A DNA stretch of 64,000 nt from Hsuehochloa calcarea (lineage: Eukaryota; Streptophyta; Magnoliopsida; Poales; Poaceae). The notes beneath the pieces are model-generated. The model searched no databases. It worked only from the letters and a program-made list of their open reading frames with translations, and was not told where the DNA came from. Of the stretch, positions 1 to 10,806 are shown piece after piece. The position numbers and the translations under genes were made by a program. Position 1 is the stretch's first letter; each line of letters starts with the position of its first letter. Location of the stretch: the NCBI GenBank assembly GCA_036346395.1, contig CM070601.1, forward strand, positions 18,597,763-18,661,762, read 5' to 3'.

Positions 1-285
1 CACAACGGCCTCCGGCACGGCTTGGACTATGGCAGCGAGAGCCATCTGGTCATTCTTCTCATCGACCAATTCTTTGCCCTCCACTGCCGCCCACACTCCT
101 TGTGCATACATGATGATCTTTATCTTCACTGCCCACACCCCGTAATTACTCTCTGTGAGCATGGGGTATTGGAGGGTCACAAACCCTTCCCTCGCTGGCG
201 CCCTTGACGTCACCAAGTCGCCGATGTTGCCGCCCGCAGTGGCACTGCTTGGCGATTCACCTCCATGCGGCATCATCTTCGGCAT
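1..285 (-). CDS. Copia gag N-terminus, partial
   Basis: An ATG at 285 on the minus strand opens 95 codons with no stop to the window edge. Near residues 41-60 it has the pattern L-x-Y-P-x-L-x-x-x-N-Y-x-x-W-x-x-K, typical of the first domain of plant copia gag (DUF4219/UBN2 type), where the YxxW pair is conserved. Gag would package the element RNA into cytoplasmic particles. The open frame suggests a fairly recent copy, but only the first fifth of the protein is visible. Gag identity comes from the motif and from its place just after the primer-binding site. Confidence 0.75.
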   Translation of the reverse strand, partial: MPKMMPHGGESPSSATAGGNIGDLVTSRAPAREGFVTLQYPMLTESNYGVWAVKIKIIMYAQGVWAAVEGKELVDEKNDQMALAAIVQAVPEAVV

Positions 286-304
286 CTCCTTGCGTCGAAC
301 CTGG

Positions 305-316
305 CTCTGATACCAA
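305..316 (-). other. Primer-binding site (initiator tRNA-Met type)
   Basis: The minus strand reads TGGTATCAGAGC here, just inside the LTR. This matches the 3' end of plant initiator tRNA-Met and marks the start of the element's internal region. Confidence 0.8.
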
Positions 317-320
317 TTAT

Positions 321-702
321 TGGAATCAAAAGACTACAATATGTGGACACACATTTTCTTTGTGGAAACGAATAACACAAAGGAACACTCAGAGTTGTGA
401 CGCAAACTCTTCTTGCGCCGTTTTCTACTCTGTTGCTATTCAACTTAACTGCACTCTTGATTACATAAAGGAAATGTTAGATAGTGCGGTCAGCCACCAA
501 CATCTTGATCCACTACTCATGCCACTAGACGCACAAATCGGATCACAGTCGCGACCGGCTCAACCAACAAACTCACACCTACATGCACGCTACTAAAGAC
601 ATGTTCAAACACACATGCAGCACATCCAAATGTTGACGTGACAGACCCTAACATAATGCAAACACATACTAACAACTGACGTGGGACACAACTAGTGCAA
701 CA
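321..702 (-). repeat. 5' LTR of the minus-strand copia element
   Basis: This 382-bp stretch ends in TG/CA on the minus strand. It is followed on that strand by ATAAT and then TGGTATCAGAGC, the standard copia primer-binding site. No second LTR is in the window, so the outer boundary at 702 rests only on the TG terminus and the start of different sequence beyond it. Confidence 0.65.
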
Positions 703-712
703 AGATTATTAT

Positions 713-1099
713 CAATAGCGGGTGTGCGGGGGCAGCAGCGGGGAGCGGGCCGGACATGTTGTTTTCAGGGAGGGAGAGCGAGAGGAGGGCATCGAGGCGT
801 AGGAGCGCAGAGCGGGGGAGGCGGCCGGAGAGGGAGGCGACGGGGAGCGCGATCGCGGCGACGCGACCGGTGCGGGGGTCGCAGGAGACGCCTGACCAGG
901 CGCAGGCGAGGTCAGCGTCCTCAGACCAGGGCGCGAGGCGGCCCGATCGGACGGAGACCCCCGACTTGAAGACAACCAGCGCGAGCACGTCGTCGCTCAC
1001 GGCGGCTGCGGCGGCCGTTGTGACGAGGAGAACGACGAGGGAGAGGAGGAGGGAGGCGGCGGCGTTGGCCATCGGGGACGGGGAGGGGGAAGGGATCAT
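713..1099 (-). pseudogene. LRR receptor-like kinase, N-terminal fragment
   Basis: The minus-strand frame from ATG 1099 (alternative ATG nine codons in) encodes a signal peptide rich in Leu, Val and Ala. A plant LRR N-terminal domain follows: DDVLALVVFK, then W-x-x-D-x-x-x-x-C-x-W-x-G-V-x-C, then the first leucine-rich repeats (LSGRLP, LLSLSLPENNMSGPLP). The best match I know is the At3g28040/PXC2-like group of receptor-like kinases. Similarity stops near 720 and the frame ends at 692 inside the neighbouring LTR. Transmembrane and kinase parts are absent. The rest may lie left of the copia insertion, outside the window, in which case this is the 5' end of a disrupted gene and not a stray fragment. 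Confidence 0.65.
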
Positions 1100-2889
1100 G
1101 GGAGGTGGAGGTGTTCGTCCATTGGATCGTAGCGGGCCAACGGCAGTTCTTGGAGGCGCACTGTGTACCTGGCGTGGCGAGTCACTGGTTTTTTTGCGGG
1201 GAGTGGGAAACCCCTTGCCATTAATGCCTCCCGTTCCCGTAGCACAGAAAAGGATTATGATGAAATGGATTTTTTTTTAACTCTCTCTCTTTTCTTTACA
1301 AGGATTACTCTTATTTTGAAGAAAAAAAAAGCTAGTATGAACGTGTGGTGCTTGTCAAGATAAACACATATTTCATTATTTTGTCAAATTGTCAAATGCG
1401 TGTTAAGGTGATGTTTGGGCGATAAGCTTGAGTTTGATGTAGTATTTGATGTTTTACCGAGCTAGGCTTATGCGGATAAGCTCGAGTTGCCGTGCCAAAC
1501 GCTCAAGCTCCAGAGCCCGGCTTCGGAGGAGCCTAATTTGCACTAGGGAGAGAAGCATGGGAAGGGTGGCTGCTTGAAATGATTTTGGGGCGAGAATTAT
1601 CAACCTTGCCCTCGTGGGAGGCTGAAGCCGATTGTCGATGATCGGAATACAGGGTTTCTATCGAGTTTATTTGAAAATAATAATATGAGAACACTATCAA
1701 AATGAAAACTCTTTATTGATGTAGATACACTGAGTGTTTATATGAGGATACAACGGGGATGTTACATAATCGATTAACTTGAGTCTGAACAGTGAATGAT
1801 TACGCGATGATTTATTAGAACCTGTATTACAGAATATGTGGGCTATATCCTTTATAGTTATTGAAGGAGTGACAGTTAATACCGCTAAAGACGTCTCTAA
1901 TCTCTACACACGTTCCTCATTGGAGTCTTGAACTGTTACGTAATTTAGCCAATTATCGTAAGTTGCTAGATGCGCAAATAACTGATTTCCCGTTAGTCAC
2001 GTGGGAAACTGTCATCTCTCTCGATTGCCCAAATCCGTATAGCTGGTCGGACGATGTCCATAGCTGATCATCTCATTACTCAAACTGGCTGTCAACCAGT
2101 TTGGCCGTAGTAAAAAGTATTAGACTTTAAGAATTAGTTGTATGTTCATAACTATTATAGAGATTGCCTCTAACATGTGGGTCTACTTTGACATAAACTC
2201 TGACTTTGATCGAAAAAGTTGAGCTAGTCAAGAATTATTGTCACAAATGTTTGTTAGTACTTGGTTGTGCATAACGTTTCTAAGGAATTACCGATCCGAA
2301 ATTCACACCTTCAGTTTAGTTGTGTGCAAGGCTAAGGGTATCTCCAATGCTTAACACCCACCAGGGAATTAAGGTAGGGTCCATATGGCTTGTTAAAATT
2401 GCTACAATGCACAGTGAGTGGTATTGTATTGTACAGTAGATATCCTCCCTACACCTCTCTCCTCTCTCTACCATACATGTACAATGAGTGGTATTGTATT
2501 GTACAGTAGGTATCTGTTTCAAAATTTAAATCTCTACATGACAGAGACGGAGGTAAGGAGGAGAGGTAGTGGGTCCCACATGCATTTTTTTTGACTTATA
2601 ATCAGTCCTTAAATTCTCTCTAATTCCTAAATTCACTCAAAGCCTGGAAAATAAAAAATTCTGCTCGAATCTTAAAGTGCACTGTGTGGCTGTGATTGTG
2701 GGTGCAGTTGAGCGTGCATTCAGATCGGCATTTTCGGAGTTTGTCCTCAATCATATATACACCAGTAGCCTACGCGTGCCGCTAGGCGCGCGAGGGAAGA
2801 CAGAGCCAGAGATGGGAAAAGAATGACCGCAGAGAATCAGCAAACCATAGCTGAAGACACTATTCATACACATAGCAGTTTGTGGTGTT
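1100..2889. other. Intergenic, nothing recognised
   Basis: No ORF here resembles a known protein. If the receptor-kinase fragment at 713-1099 was once a gene, its promoter would lie in the first few hundred bases, which include a CT-rich stretch near 1279-1300. A stretch of about 35 bp containing GAGTGGTATTGTATTGTACA occurs twice, near 2410 and 2484, about 75 bp apart. Confidence 0.4.
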
Positions 2890-4146
2890 CCGTGTCATTA
2901 CTCCGGAGGGTAATCACATTTAGGAATACAAATTAATATTCGTCTGCCCGGTAGAACACCACTCCAATAAATAGTAAACTTTACCAAAGTCATTATAGCA
3001 TAACAATAAGATATAAATTGTACATCTTTATTACAGCGGTAGCCACGCAAGGCTATGGTCTTTCTTACAAGTAGTAAATTACAACTGCAAAATGGGACTA
3101 CGTCCCCTCACTTGCCTGCCCTGCTCCACTGGTCGCCTACTCATCCCACATGCCGAATAGGGCGTTCACCTCGCCTTGCTCCTCGCAGTAAGGGTCCTTG
3201 TCTCCCATGGTCTCATCTGCTCCCACTCAGCATAGTTCCTGACCGGACTAGGATCTAATAAAGGAGAATAATAGTAAGGTTGAGTACTAATGTACTCAGC
3301 AAGCATTAATAGCAAAAATGCACTGATAGATTTTAATACTGAAAAGACTACTTATCATCTCTTTTCTGAAAATAAATAACTCGTTAAAACTTTAAGTGGT
3401 AGATTTTAATACTGAAAAGACTACTTGTCACTCGGTAAGAAGATAAGCCTCCTAGTAGTAACTGTAGTATATAATCCAGGAGACAGGCATGAATTCATGA
3501 TTTTTATTTAGCACTGCGCAGACTTTGTACCACTTTACCCATAGCTACTCTGAGCTGTCTCTCTGAGCTGTGTCCCCTACATTTCCTTTGATGCAGATTT
3601 GAGTTTAGAGTACAGAAAATTTTTCAGGTTACGTGATTAGTTTTCCACCCATTACTTTCCGTCAGTGTCCTGGGGTGCACACCTAGTCCTCCACCGAGTT
3701 CTCGTAATGTTGGTTGGGGCCGGACTCCCCGCACCCAACACTCCACCTTAACGCTATAGTACATTGGATCACCCACTCTTGGACTCTCCTATCGATTCTG
3801 GGTTCCTCCAGTACACTCATACATAGTTACTTACCCAATGTGGAGGGTATAGCCACGTAACAAGGTAGCATTTTCTGCCCGCAGAAATAGGAAAATAGTT
3901 GGCAATTAAGTACGACCTCTTATCCAGTGAGAGTTTTGTTGGTCCTTATATATTAACCATATGTAAAGGGTCTCACCTCTTCCCTCATCTCTTTCCTTCC
4001 ACGAATCCCTTTACTAGCCATAATATTAACTCTTTGCAGTACAACTACTCCTCTCAGCTGTACCACCCTTTTCTTATTCATCGTCTCTTTTCTTTTCTTT
4101 TCTTTCATTTGCCTGATTTGATTTTAAGACATAGTTTTTGATGCAA

Positions 4147-4188
<42 letters not shown>

Positions 4189-5284
4189 TACCACAATGTA
4201 ACATTTACATTTAATATAACTATGTTGGTGACCGAGAAATAAGCTTGCCTTCGGAATTGTAGGAAAGATCGACGTCGAGGAATTCCGGATCAGATACTCC
4301 GGTCGGCGTTGGTTCGTCCTCTGTAATTGTACGACAGCACGAATAATTAATTAATTAATAAATAAATAAATAAATAGTTGCTTTTGGGTGATATTATGCA
4401 TACATAAGTTAGTGGATTTTATTTTATTAGTGGATTTTAATTTAATAATATTTTTAGGCCCCTGTTAGGTTAGCACTCCCCAACTGCGGTTGTTCTACGA
4501 CCTATTGGCTCTAGGATCGAGATGGCCTAATCTCGCATTTTATCGTATTAAAACGAAATACTACACTTACCCGCATGCAACTATGTTTATTTAAATTTTA
4601 CATATCCAAATATGCCTAATTGGTTTTATTTAAGTGTGCATGTATTTATTTATTTATTTCTCTAAACAATCTCGGAGTTATTTATTTTAATTATTTAATT
4701 ATGATTAAATTATTTCCGACGCAACAGACTATTTGTCTAATTTATTGGGTTTTACCTGTGATTAATTTCTTTATAAAGTCTTGGATATATTTTACCTATT
4801 TTTCTCATTTTTATTTTCTATCGGTCTGTATACTATTATTCATCTGTACGGGGTTTAAATTCTATTTTTCAGGCGGTTCGCCTGAAACTTGTAGGTATCA
4901 TGTTGAATTATTTATCTAATGCAGTGGCAATTTTACTAGATTTATTTGACCACATTTTCCCCGCTTTAAATTTTTCTACCAGTCCGGTCTACTACCCTTT
5001 ATTCGTACAAGGCTTATTTAAATGCGTTTGGTCCAAAATTTCACAATGCCTGATATTTAATTTTACTAGTGCCCAACTAAATCTGTCACTACTAATCTTT
5101 TAATAGATTTTACTACTTTGTCGCTTCCTAATTTTCCCTTCTTACCAAATCTCCTCCTAATGCCTTTCTTTATTTCCCACCTAATCTCTTTTCATCTCTC
5201 ACCTCCTTATCTCCTCATTCGGCAAGCCTTCCTTAGTTCATCTTCTTCTTGCTTTCTTTTCATTCTCTATTTCTCTTCTCTCCT
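2890..5284. repeat. Probable relict of a long LTR (Gypsy-like), unclassified
   Basis: No coding potential is visible. The composition and phrases (a TGAGTAC...TGTACTCAGCAAG stretch near 3283, a block around 3660-3880 resembling long grass Gypsy LTRs, long AT-rich tracts) recall the 3.2 kb insert at 26738-29929. I cannot align the two by eye. A block with core GATTTTAATACTGAAAAGAC occurs twice (3327-3357, 3400-3430). Class and boundaries are uncertain. Confidence 0.3.
4148..4184. repeat. TA dinucleotide microsatellite
   Basis: About 18 uninterrupted TA units, followed about 160 bp later (near 4346-4375) by short TTAA and TAAA tetranucleotide runs. Confidence 0.9.
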
Positions 5285-5538
5285 GCGTTAGTAGCGTGCG
5301 CTAGTAGTGCGTTGGTGTGTTGTTAATGGTAATATGTTAGTGTTGCATGCTGTTAGCTATTTAGCATACACTTCTTGTTTTCTTTCAGTTGAGCCAGACA
5401 GAAAAGAGAGAAGAATATAAAAGATTAAAAGTAGTGCTAGGCAGTTGCAGTGCTACGCAAAATCTTCTGTGTGCTCTTCCTCTCCGTGAGTTCGTCTCCC
5501 TCACCCATGAAAGTGTGCGTCCACTGGTATAATTTTCA
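5285..5538 (+). repeat. 5' LTR of the miniature copia element (start truncated)
   Basis: It matches 5820-6073 base for base over long stretches, for example the shared GAGTTCGTCTCCCTCACCC. It ends just before TGGTATCAGAGC. Confidence 0.75.
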
Positions 5539-5663
5539 ATAATTGGTATCAGAGCTGGTGTTGTGACGGTGAGGATGGCGAGGTCGTTGTCTCCGTTGAC
5601 GTCAAGGCATGTCGCTGGTGGCCTAGAGGAGGTGGCCAGCGGCGGCATGCATGAGAGCGTGTA

Positions 5664-5771
5664 AGATGCTACAAGTGCAATGACTATAGGCATTTTGCTT
5701 CCGAATGCCATAAGAAGGAGGAACAGGTGCATCTCATGGAGGCGGATGCCGACGATGAACCGATACTGCTG
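5664..5771 (+). pseudogene. Remnant of copia gag: CCHC zinc knuckle
   Basis: The frame starting at 5664 reads R-C-Y-K-C-N-D-Y-R-H-F-A-S-E-C-H, an exact CX2CX4HX4C nucleic-acid-binding knuckle. It is followed by a Lys/Glu stretch and an acidic DADDEPILL segment, as commonly follows the knuckle in plant copia gag. All other gag and pol sequence is gone. Only the knuckle and its tail survive between the LTRs. Confidence 0.75.
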
Positions 5772-5786
5772 CGAAGCCATCTTGAT

Positions 5787-6073
5787 TAGGGAGAGATTAT
5801 TAGGAATAATCAAGTGTGTGTGCGTTAGTAGTGCATGAGTGCGTGCGCTAGTGTGCTGTTAATGGTAATACGTTAGTGTTGCATGTTGTTAGCTATTTAG
5901 CTTGCACTTCTTGTTTTCTTTCAGTTGAGCCAAACAGAAAAGAGAGAAGAATAGAAAAGATTAAAAGTAGCGCTAGGCAGTTCAGTGCTACGCAAAATCT
6001 TCTATGTGTTCTTCCTCTCCGTGAGTTCGTCTCCCTCACCCATGAAAGTGTGCGTCCACAGATATAATTTCCA
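5787..6073 (+). repeat. 3' LTR of the miniature copia element
   Basis: Full-length partner of 5285-5538, beginning near TATTAGGAATAATC after a purine-rich tract. It differs from the 5' copy at scattered bases, so the insertion is not recent. Confidence 0.7.
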
Positions 6074-7860
6074 ACAGCAGCTCGGTCCCATGCCGGTTGT
6101 TTGACCGCTGGCTCGGCCTCCAGCTACCGGGCGCCCCTCGCCTTCTCCTCTCTGGCTGAAAGTGCTCTTGAGGAGATTAGTTCTCTATGTTTCTTTGGTG
6201 TTATGGTTCAAGTTGGCTTTAATATCTGGTGTGAGTTTTTATTGGTGTTCATGTATGCACGAAGGTTACTGGAGGTGGGTTGAGACATGGTGAATGTGTT
6301 GAATGTGGGTTTTTACCGCTATGGTTGCCGCGCACTGAGGTATACTCCCCCTCTTCTACTCTACTCTCTCTACTGGCCTCTTTTCTCTGTGATGTGGGTG
6401 GATGATGATATGGCTGTGGGATGTGCTCTATGTGCATAGTGGTGTTTCACGGGTTGGTTGATGCTACTGATTCTAATTATTGAGGCATGTGCATTCCATG
6501 CAAGGTTTTGGTTAATGTTAGCATTCTCTACATGCTTAGTTCATGCTTGGGTATTTTTTATTAGATGAGAACAAAGATGGTGGATGGAATGGTGGGTTAC
6601 CTTATTGAACTTGTTGTGGGAAATAACAGTGAGGTTTGGTGATGCTGGCTCTGCTTGTTTCCTTTGGTGTCCTTTGTTCCTCCTTATGTTCGTCGGCTTA
6701 TCATGGTTCCTAGTGGTGGTGGGTGGCTTCTAGTCGCCGCTATTGCCGTCCATGCTCCGTTGGTCATCCTCTTCCCCTTTGTGCTCCCTTTCTCCTCTAC
6801 TCCTTCCTTGGTGTGGTCTTGGGTTGTGGAAATGGTGCGTGGGCTTGGGAGTGCAGTGGGTATTATTAGTGGTGGCTTGCTTGTTGGCAAAGATGGGTGA
6901 TATGCTTGGCTTCGCTTGCTTTAGCTGGTGGTGGTCTCTTGGTTTTGCTTGGGAATGAGAGGGCCCGTGACCTCTTGTGCTGGCTTTGTGACTGAGGGGC
7001 TTTGCTTGGTTGTGTGCTTTCGGCTGTGAGTGAATAGATGGCTTTGTGTTGCTTTGGCCGAGGGAGAGAATGGCTTATGTGGGAGGTGGATTTCGACTGT
7101 GGCTTTCCCTTGGCCTGTGCGTGACTTATTTACCATTTGCTTATACATTCCCCCCCTCACAAGGCACCATTTGGCTATTGCCCAATGGTTAAAGGAACAC
7201 TGTTCGCCGGATTGTCTGCAGTTAAGGTAAGTCAGTACACGTGGGTGTTGGATTTTAATAAATGTCAGGTGATAAAACATACGAAAGTGAGATGGTGTTG
7301 ATTGACTTAGGGTGGTTTGGGAACCTTGATAATCAGGGCCAACCGACTTGGTCTAGAACTGCAATGATCTTCGTGAAATTTGATGGCACTCTCCTTTTAT
7401 TCTAACCATATTTTCTTGCTTTTGGTTTGCTAATCGTTTTCTATGTTTTTGACGAACGATGGAATTGTGGATCGAGGGATGGTTCAATGGGTTGGCGATG
7501 TATGGATAGGATTGCAAGGAGGGCTTCGACGACATGTCATGCAAGATTTTTGTTTTAATCTTTTGTACTCGAAGCTTGTAATTTATATTATGGTCTGATG
7601 TAGGTAATTCTTGTAATTAATTCAACGATTGGATTATTGTTTTATTCAGCATGTAACAAATCGATGATTTACCCCTGTTGCAATAATTCATGATATCATT
7701 TGTGTTGATTAATTCTCAACGATATAATTCTTGTATGGAATTGTTTAACATGCATCCGATACTAATCTAAAATCATGTCTTGTTCTTGTTTAAATGATCA
7801 TTTATTTACTGCTAATTACCACTTAGTGTTAATTACATTAGTTTAATTTCCCTGGTTCTC
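6074..7860. other. Intergenic, nothing recognised
   Basis: The sequence is G/T-rich in 6640-7030 and AT-rich afterwards. Open frames here have low-complexity Trp/Leu/Val-rich translations with no family resemblance. A stretch ending AAG/GTAAGT near 7225 could pass for a splice donor, but no supporting coding sequence is present. Confidence 0.35.
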
Positions 7861-9594
7861 ACACAGTTGGTCTATGCCGGTCATATCGCACGAGTCATTA
7901 TGGTTCGACCACTGACGTATATAATAGGCTCACAGCTATGGACAACTTAAGCCAATCGAAAATGTGAGTCTATAATAGTTTTATAGAGGAAACATCGTTC
8001 ATTCCAGTAGACATTTGTTTGGCTGGTAGAAGACATTAATAAACTCCATTCTTTGACAGCAAAGACAAACCCATCCTTGACAAGGTAATATAAAGAATCA
8101 TTAAGAAACTTGTACACAGATGGCTATAATATCATCCCAAATTGTCAGTCTACTCACAGAAGAGATCAGACAGGCAGACAGTGCTAGCAGTACACTGAAG
8201 CATTACCTTGAACACCCTCCCGAACGCGCAAGCCAAGTAGCTAATTGCAACCGACGGAACTTACTCGCTCACTACCTTGAACACCCTCCCGAACGACCCT
8301 GCCCCAACGAGCTCCACCTTCCTCCCTTTTTTTTTGATGCTCCTCTTCATCACAACCGCACTGCCAGAGACCGCGGTGGCGCTCGAAGTCGATGCCTCCA
8401 CCGCCACCAATGCAGCCCCAACTCCACCTCCTCCAAACCGGATTACTCGGGTGAATCCCGATGGCTAGAGCGGTGTCGGCCGCGCCACGTACATGGAGTG
8501 TCGGACGGCATTGCCACGGCTCAGCCTCGGCGGCGAGCGGAATTGGCGCGACAGCTGCTTTTTTTCCGCAGGGATTGGATGAAGTACCAAACCAAAAAGT
8601 GAGAATTCGGAATAAAAGAAACAGGTTGCAGATGAATGTAGCAAAAAGGAAAAGAGCGAATGGAAATAGGCCGGGGCAAATAAAAGGAAAACAAATTCAT
8701 AGGCACAAATTGATAAGAGGAAACATCTGTAAGCGCAAACGGAGAAGGGAAAAAAACGTTAAAACATGCATAGGAATCAGGGTTAAAATAAGTAACAATA
8801 TGCAAGAAGATCCGCGGCGAGAAAAAGGCACCCAAACCAATGGAGAAAGGCCTGAAGAGGAAGACACGGCAACAGGAGATAAACCAGAAAAGCAACGAAC
8901 AAGAGGATAAGAATCTGTAAAGAAGAAACGAAATGCAGTTCCACGACTTACAAATAAATACCGACCAAAAATAGACTCAACAATGTCCAGAAATCAGAAC
9001 CCCAAAAGCAAAAAGAGTAAACACACGGATGAGTAAATCCGCCGGAATCCACAAAGAAAGTACGTGTGGGCAAGCTCAGAACAAAAAAAAAAGACCTGCA
9101 GCAGTAGGCAAACAAAATCAACGTTGGAAAAGGCGACCGCATAAATAGGAATATAAGAACGGGAAAGAAAAAAACCGAAAGTACCGAATCCTTCCCATGC
9201 CTAATCAGTCACTCGACTCAACCACGCTATTCCTGAGAACTCAGCGCCTGAACGCTTCATTTCTGTTGTACGAGTGATTTAAGTTTTGATTTGAAAGGAG
9301 GCATCTCTGTGGAGCTCATTGCGATAAGAAGCAGCAACGAGCAGCGTACTTGCAGTACCACTGCAGCAGCAGGGAAGGACGGCGCCAGTAGGCGGGTACG
9401 CTCGGTCGTCATCTAGTACACAATGAAATATCAAAACTAAAAAGGAGAAAAGGACTGTGCTGATACTTCGAACGGCCACCATACATGCTAAATCATCCAA
9501 AAAAAAATATATATCGATTTACCTGAATTTAGAAATACTTGTCGCCGCGAGCTAAAGATCTAACCAATTTGATCATTTTCTTGCTGCAAAGTAA
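7861..9594. other. Intergenic, possible fragmentary coding sequence near 8274-8460
   Basis: Most of this stretch is A-rich and non-coding. The GC-rich part (about 8270-8560) is open in frames on both strands. The minus strand shows a kinase-like glycine loop (GAGSFGRVFK). The plus strand shows a short hydrophobic, signal-peptide-like segment after an ATG at 8338. Neither extends into a domain. A 22-bp segment (8205-8226) is repeated exactly at 8274-8295. Confidence 0.3.
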
Positions 9595-10806
9595 GGCCCC
9601 GTTTGAAGATTTTTTTGAATAATACATTTTTTAATATAATTACACAAATAAATTTATGTTTAACAAAATTACAAAAATAAGCTTCTGCCGCTATTCCAAA
9701 TGGCGAAATGGATTTGTCGCCATGAACACAGTGTAAAATGTCTCTGCCGCTATTCAAAATGGCGGCAGAGACTTAAATTGTCATTTGAATTAACAAAAAG
9801 ATCTTATCGTTAATTCAAATGATGATAGGATGTTGATTTTTTTCAATTTTTTTAAAGTAACGACAAACGATATTAGTGGTAGTGCATAGGTTGCACATAA
9901 TAATTCGACACATGACATAACATGTCGACCTCCATGGTGCCCGCTTCGAGTGGGATGGTCGGATGGGGTCCCCGTGACACCGTCCGACTGCAGATCTCTT
10001 CTCCATGTTGTTCATTTCTTGTATGGCAATACTTGTAGGTATGTCCAGACTCATTGCAAATAAAGTATTTCTTCGAACGACGTCTGGCTTGTGCTTCGCC
10101 CATGTCGTTCCTGATACGTCGTCTTTGTCGCCGACCAACCGTTCCCTTCAGCCTATCAACGTCGGTGCCCCAAATCAGCTCCTCCCAGGTAGGATGGCCA
10201 ATGAAATGACCAATCATGTCGTAATCTTATAACTCTGCACTTTAGGTTAGCATCACCTCTTTCTTGGTGAAATATTCAGAAAGGTATTAGCCGCGATGCT
10301 ACGCCAACGTCGAACATACGGCCATCACATGTGAGCATAGCCTATGCAGAAGAAATAACTTGTTGCAAGTGCATATGCAATGAGTGCGGTCAAGGTGGAC
10401 GATCGGATGGACATCACTTCACTAGTTTTTCTCGTACTCTCTCTTCCCTCTCCCTTTTTTTTTTTGAATAAAAGTGAATTTTGCACAAATTTTATGGGTC
10501 TTTTATGTGAGAGGTTGTCGCGCCATTTGGAATGGCGACAGAGACTTACGGGGTCTCTGCCGCCTTTTAGAATGACGATTTGCCTAAATTGATAGGGCCT
10601 TTTGGCATTGTTCGGTAGGCGACAGGAGCTGGGCTCGTGCCGTCATTCAAATGGCAACATGACTATTTCACCATTTGGAGTGGTGATAGAAACCTATTTT
10701 TGTAATTTTATTAAATGATTATTTATGTATTTAATTCTATTAAAATATATTATTTTTAAAAATTCTCGTTTGAAATGCGGAATTTTTTCCAGGTTCCAAA
10801 CGGGCG
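9595..10806. mobile_element. Mutator-like DNA transposon (MULE) with long inverted ends
   Basis: The two ends are inverted copies of each other over more than 100 bp. The left end (9595-9705) reads in from GGCCCCGTTTG through an AT-rich tract to a CCGCTATTCCAAATGGCG block. The right end (about 10676-10806) gives the same order on the reverse strand, with a short internal deletion difference at the outer edge. Such long TIRs are typical of Mutator-like elements. Both sides also carry CTCTGCCGC/GCGGCAGAG hairpins. A 9-bp target duplication is not clear. The 1.2 kb size marks a non-autonomous or internally deleted copy. Confidence 0.65.
9873..10217 (-). pseudogene. MULE transposase C-terminal remnant with damaged zinc knuckle
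   Basis: Inside the inverted ends, the minus strand encodes a basic region (RRQRRRIRNDMGEA, RRRSKKY) followed by F-I-C-N-E-S-G-H-T-Y-K-Y-C. This is a CCHC knuckle of the kind found at the C-terminus of MULE transposases, but its first cysteine position is Tyr, so CX2C has become YX2C. No catalytic DDE region remains. The product would not be a working transposase. Identity rests on the basic-plus-knuckle pattern and the TIR context. Confidence 0.5.

Larger units (their letters stand above)
1..702 (-). mobile_element. Ty1/copia retrotransposon, 5' end only (runs off the window)
   Basis: Read on the minus strand this is the start of a copia element: a 5' LTR (702 to 321), a primer-binding site complementary to initiator tRNA-Met, then the start of gag. 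The rest lies left of position 1. The LTR begins TG and ends CA on the minus strand, as expected. The five bases next to the outer LTR end (AGATT, 703-707) are the likely target duplication, but its partner is outside the window. The element sits directly against the receptor-kinase fragment at 713-1099 and may have interrupted it. Confidence 0.8.
5285..6073 (+). mobile_element. Miniature copia element with two LTRs and a 250-bp interior
   Basis: Two closely similar blocks (5285-5538 and about 5787-6073) flank only about 250 bp. The first is followed by a tRNA-Met primer-binding site (5544-5555). The second is preceded by a purine tract (near 5778-5786). The interior encodes a gag zinc knuckle and nothing else, so this is a deletion derivative that cannot move alone. 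The 5' LTR lacks the first 30 or so bases present in the 3' LTR. I find no clear target duplication. Confidence 0.75.

Noticed and set aside
724..1280. Plus-strand open frames over the LRR fragment
   Set aside because: They are shadows of the minus-strand GC-rich coding sequence, with Arg/Gly-rich translation and no family resemblance.
7150..7230. Possible tRNA-derived SINE or exon with a GTAAGT donor
   Set aside because: The A-box-like stretch is not followed by a B box, and no adjoining exon or poly-A tail was found.
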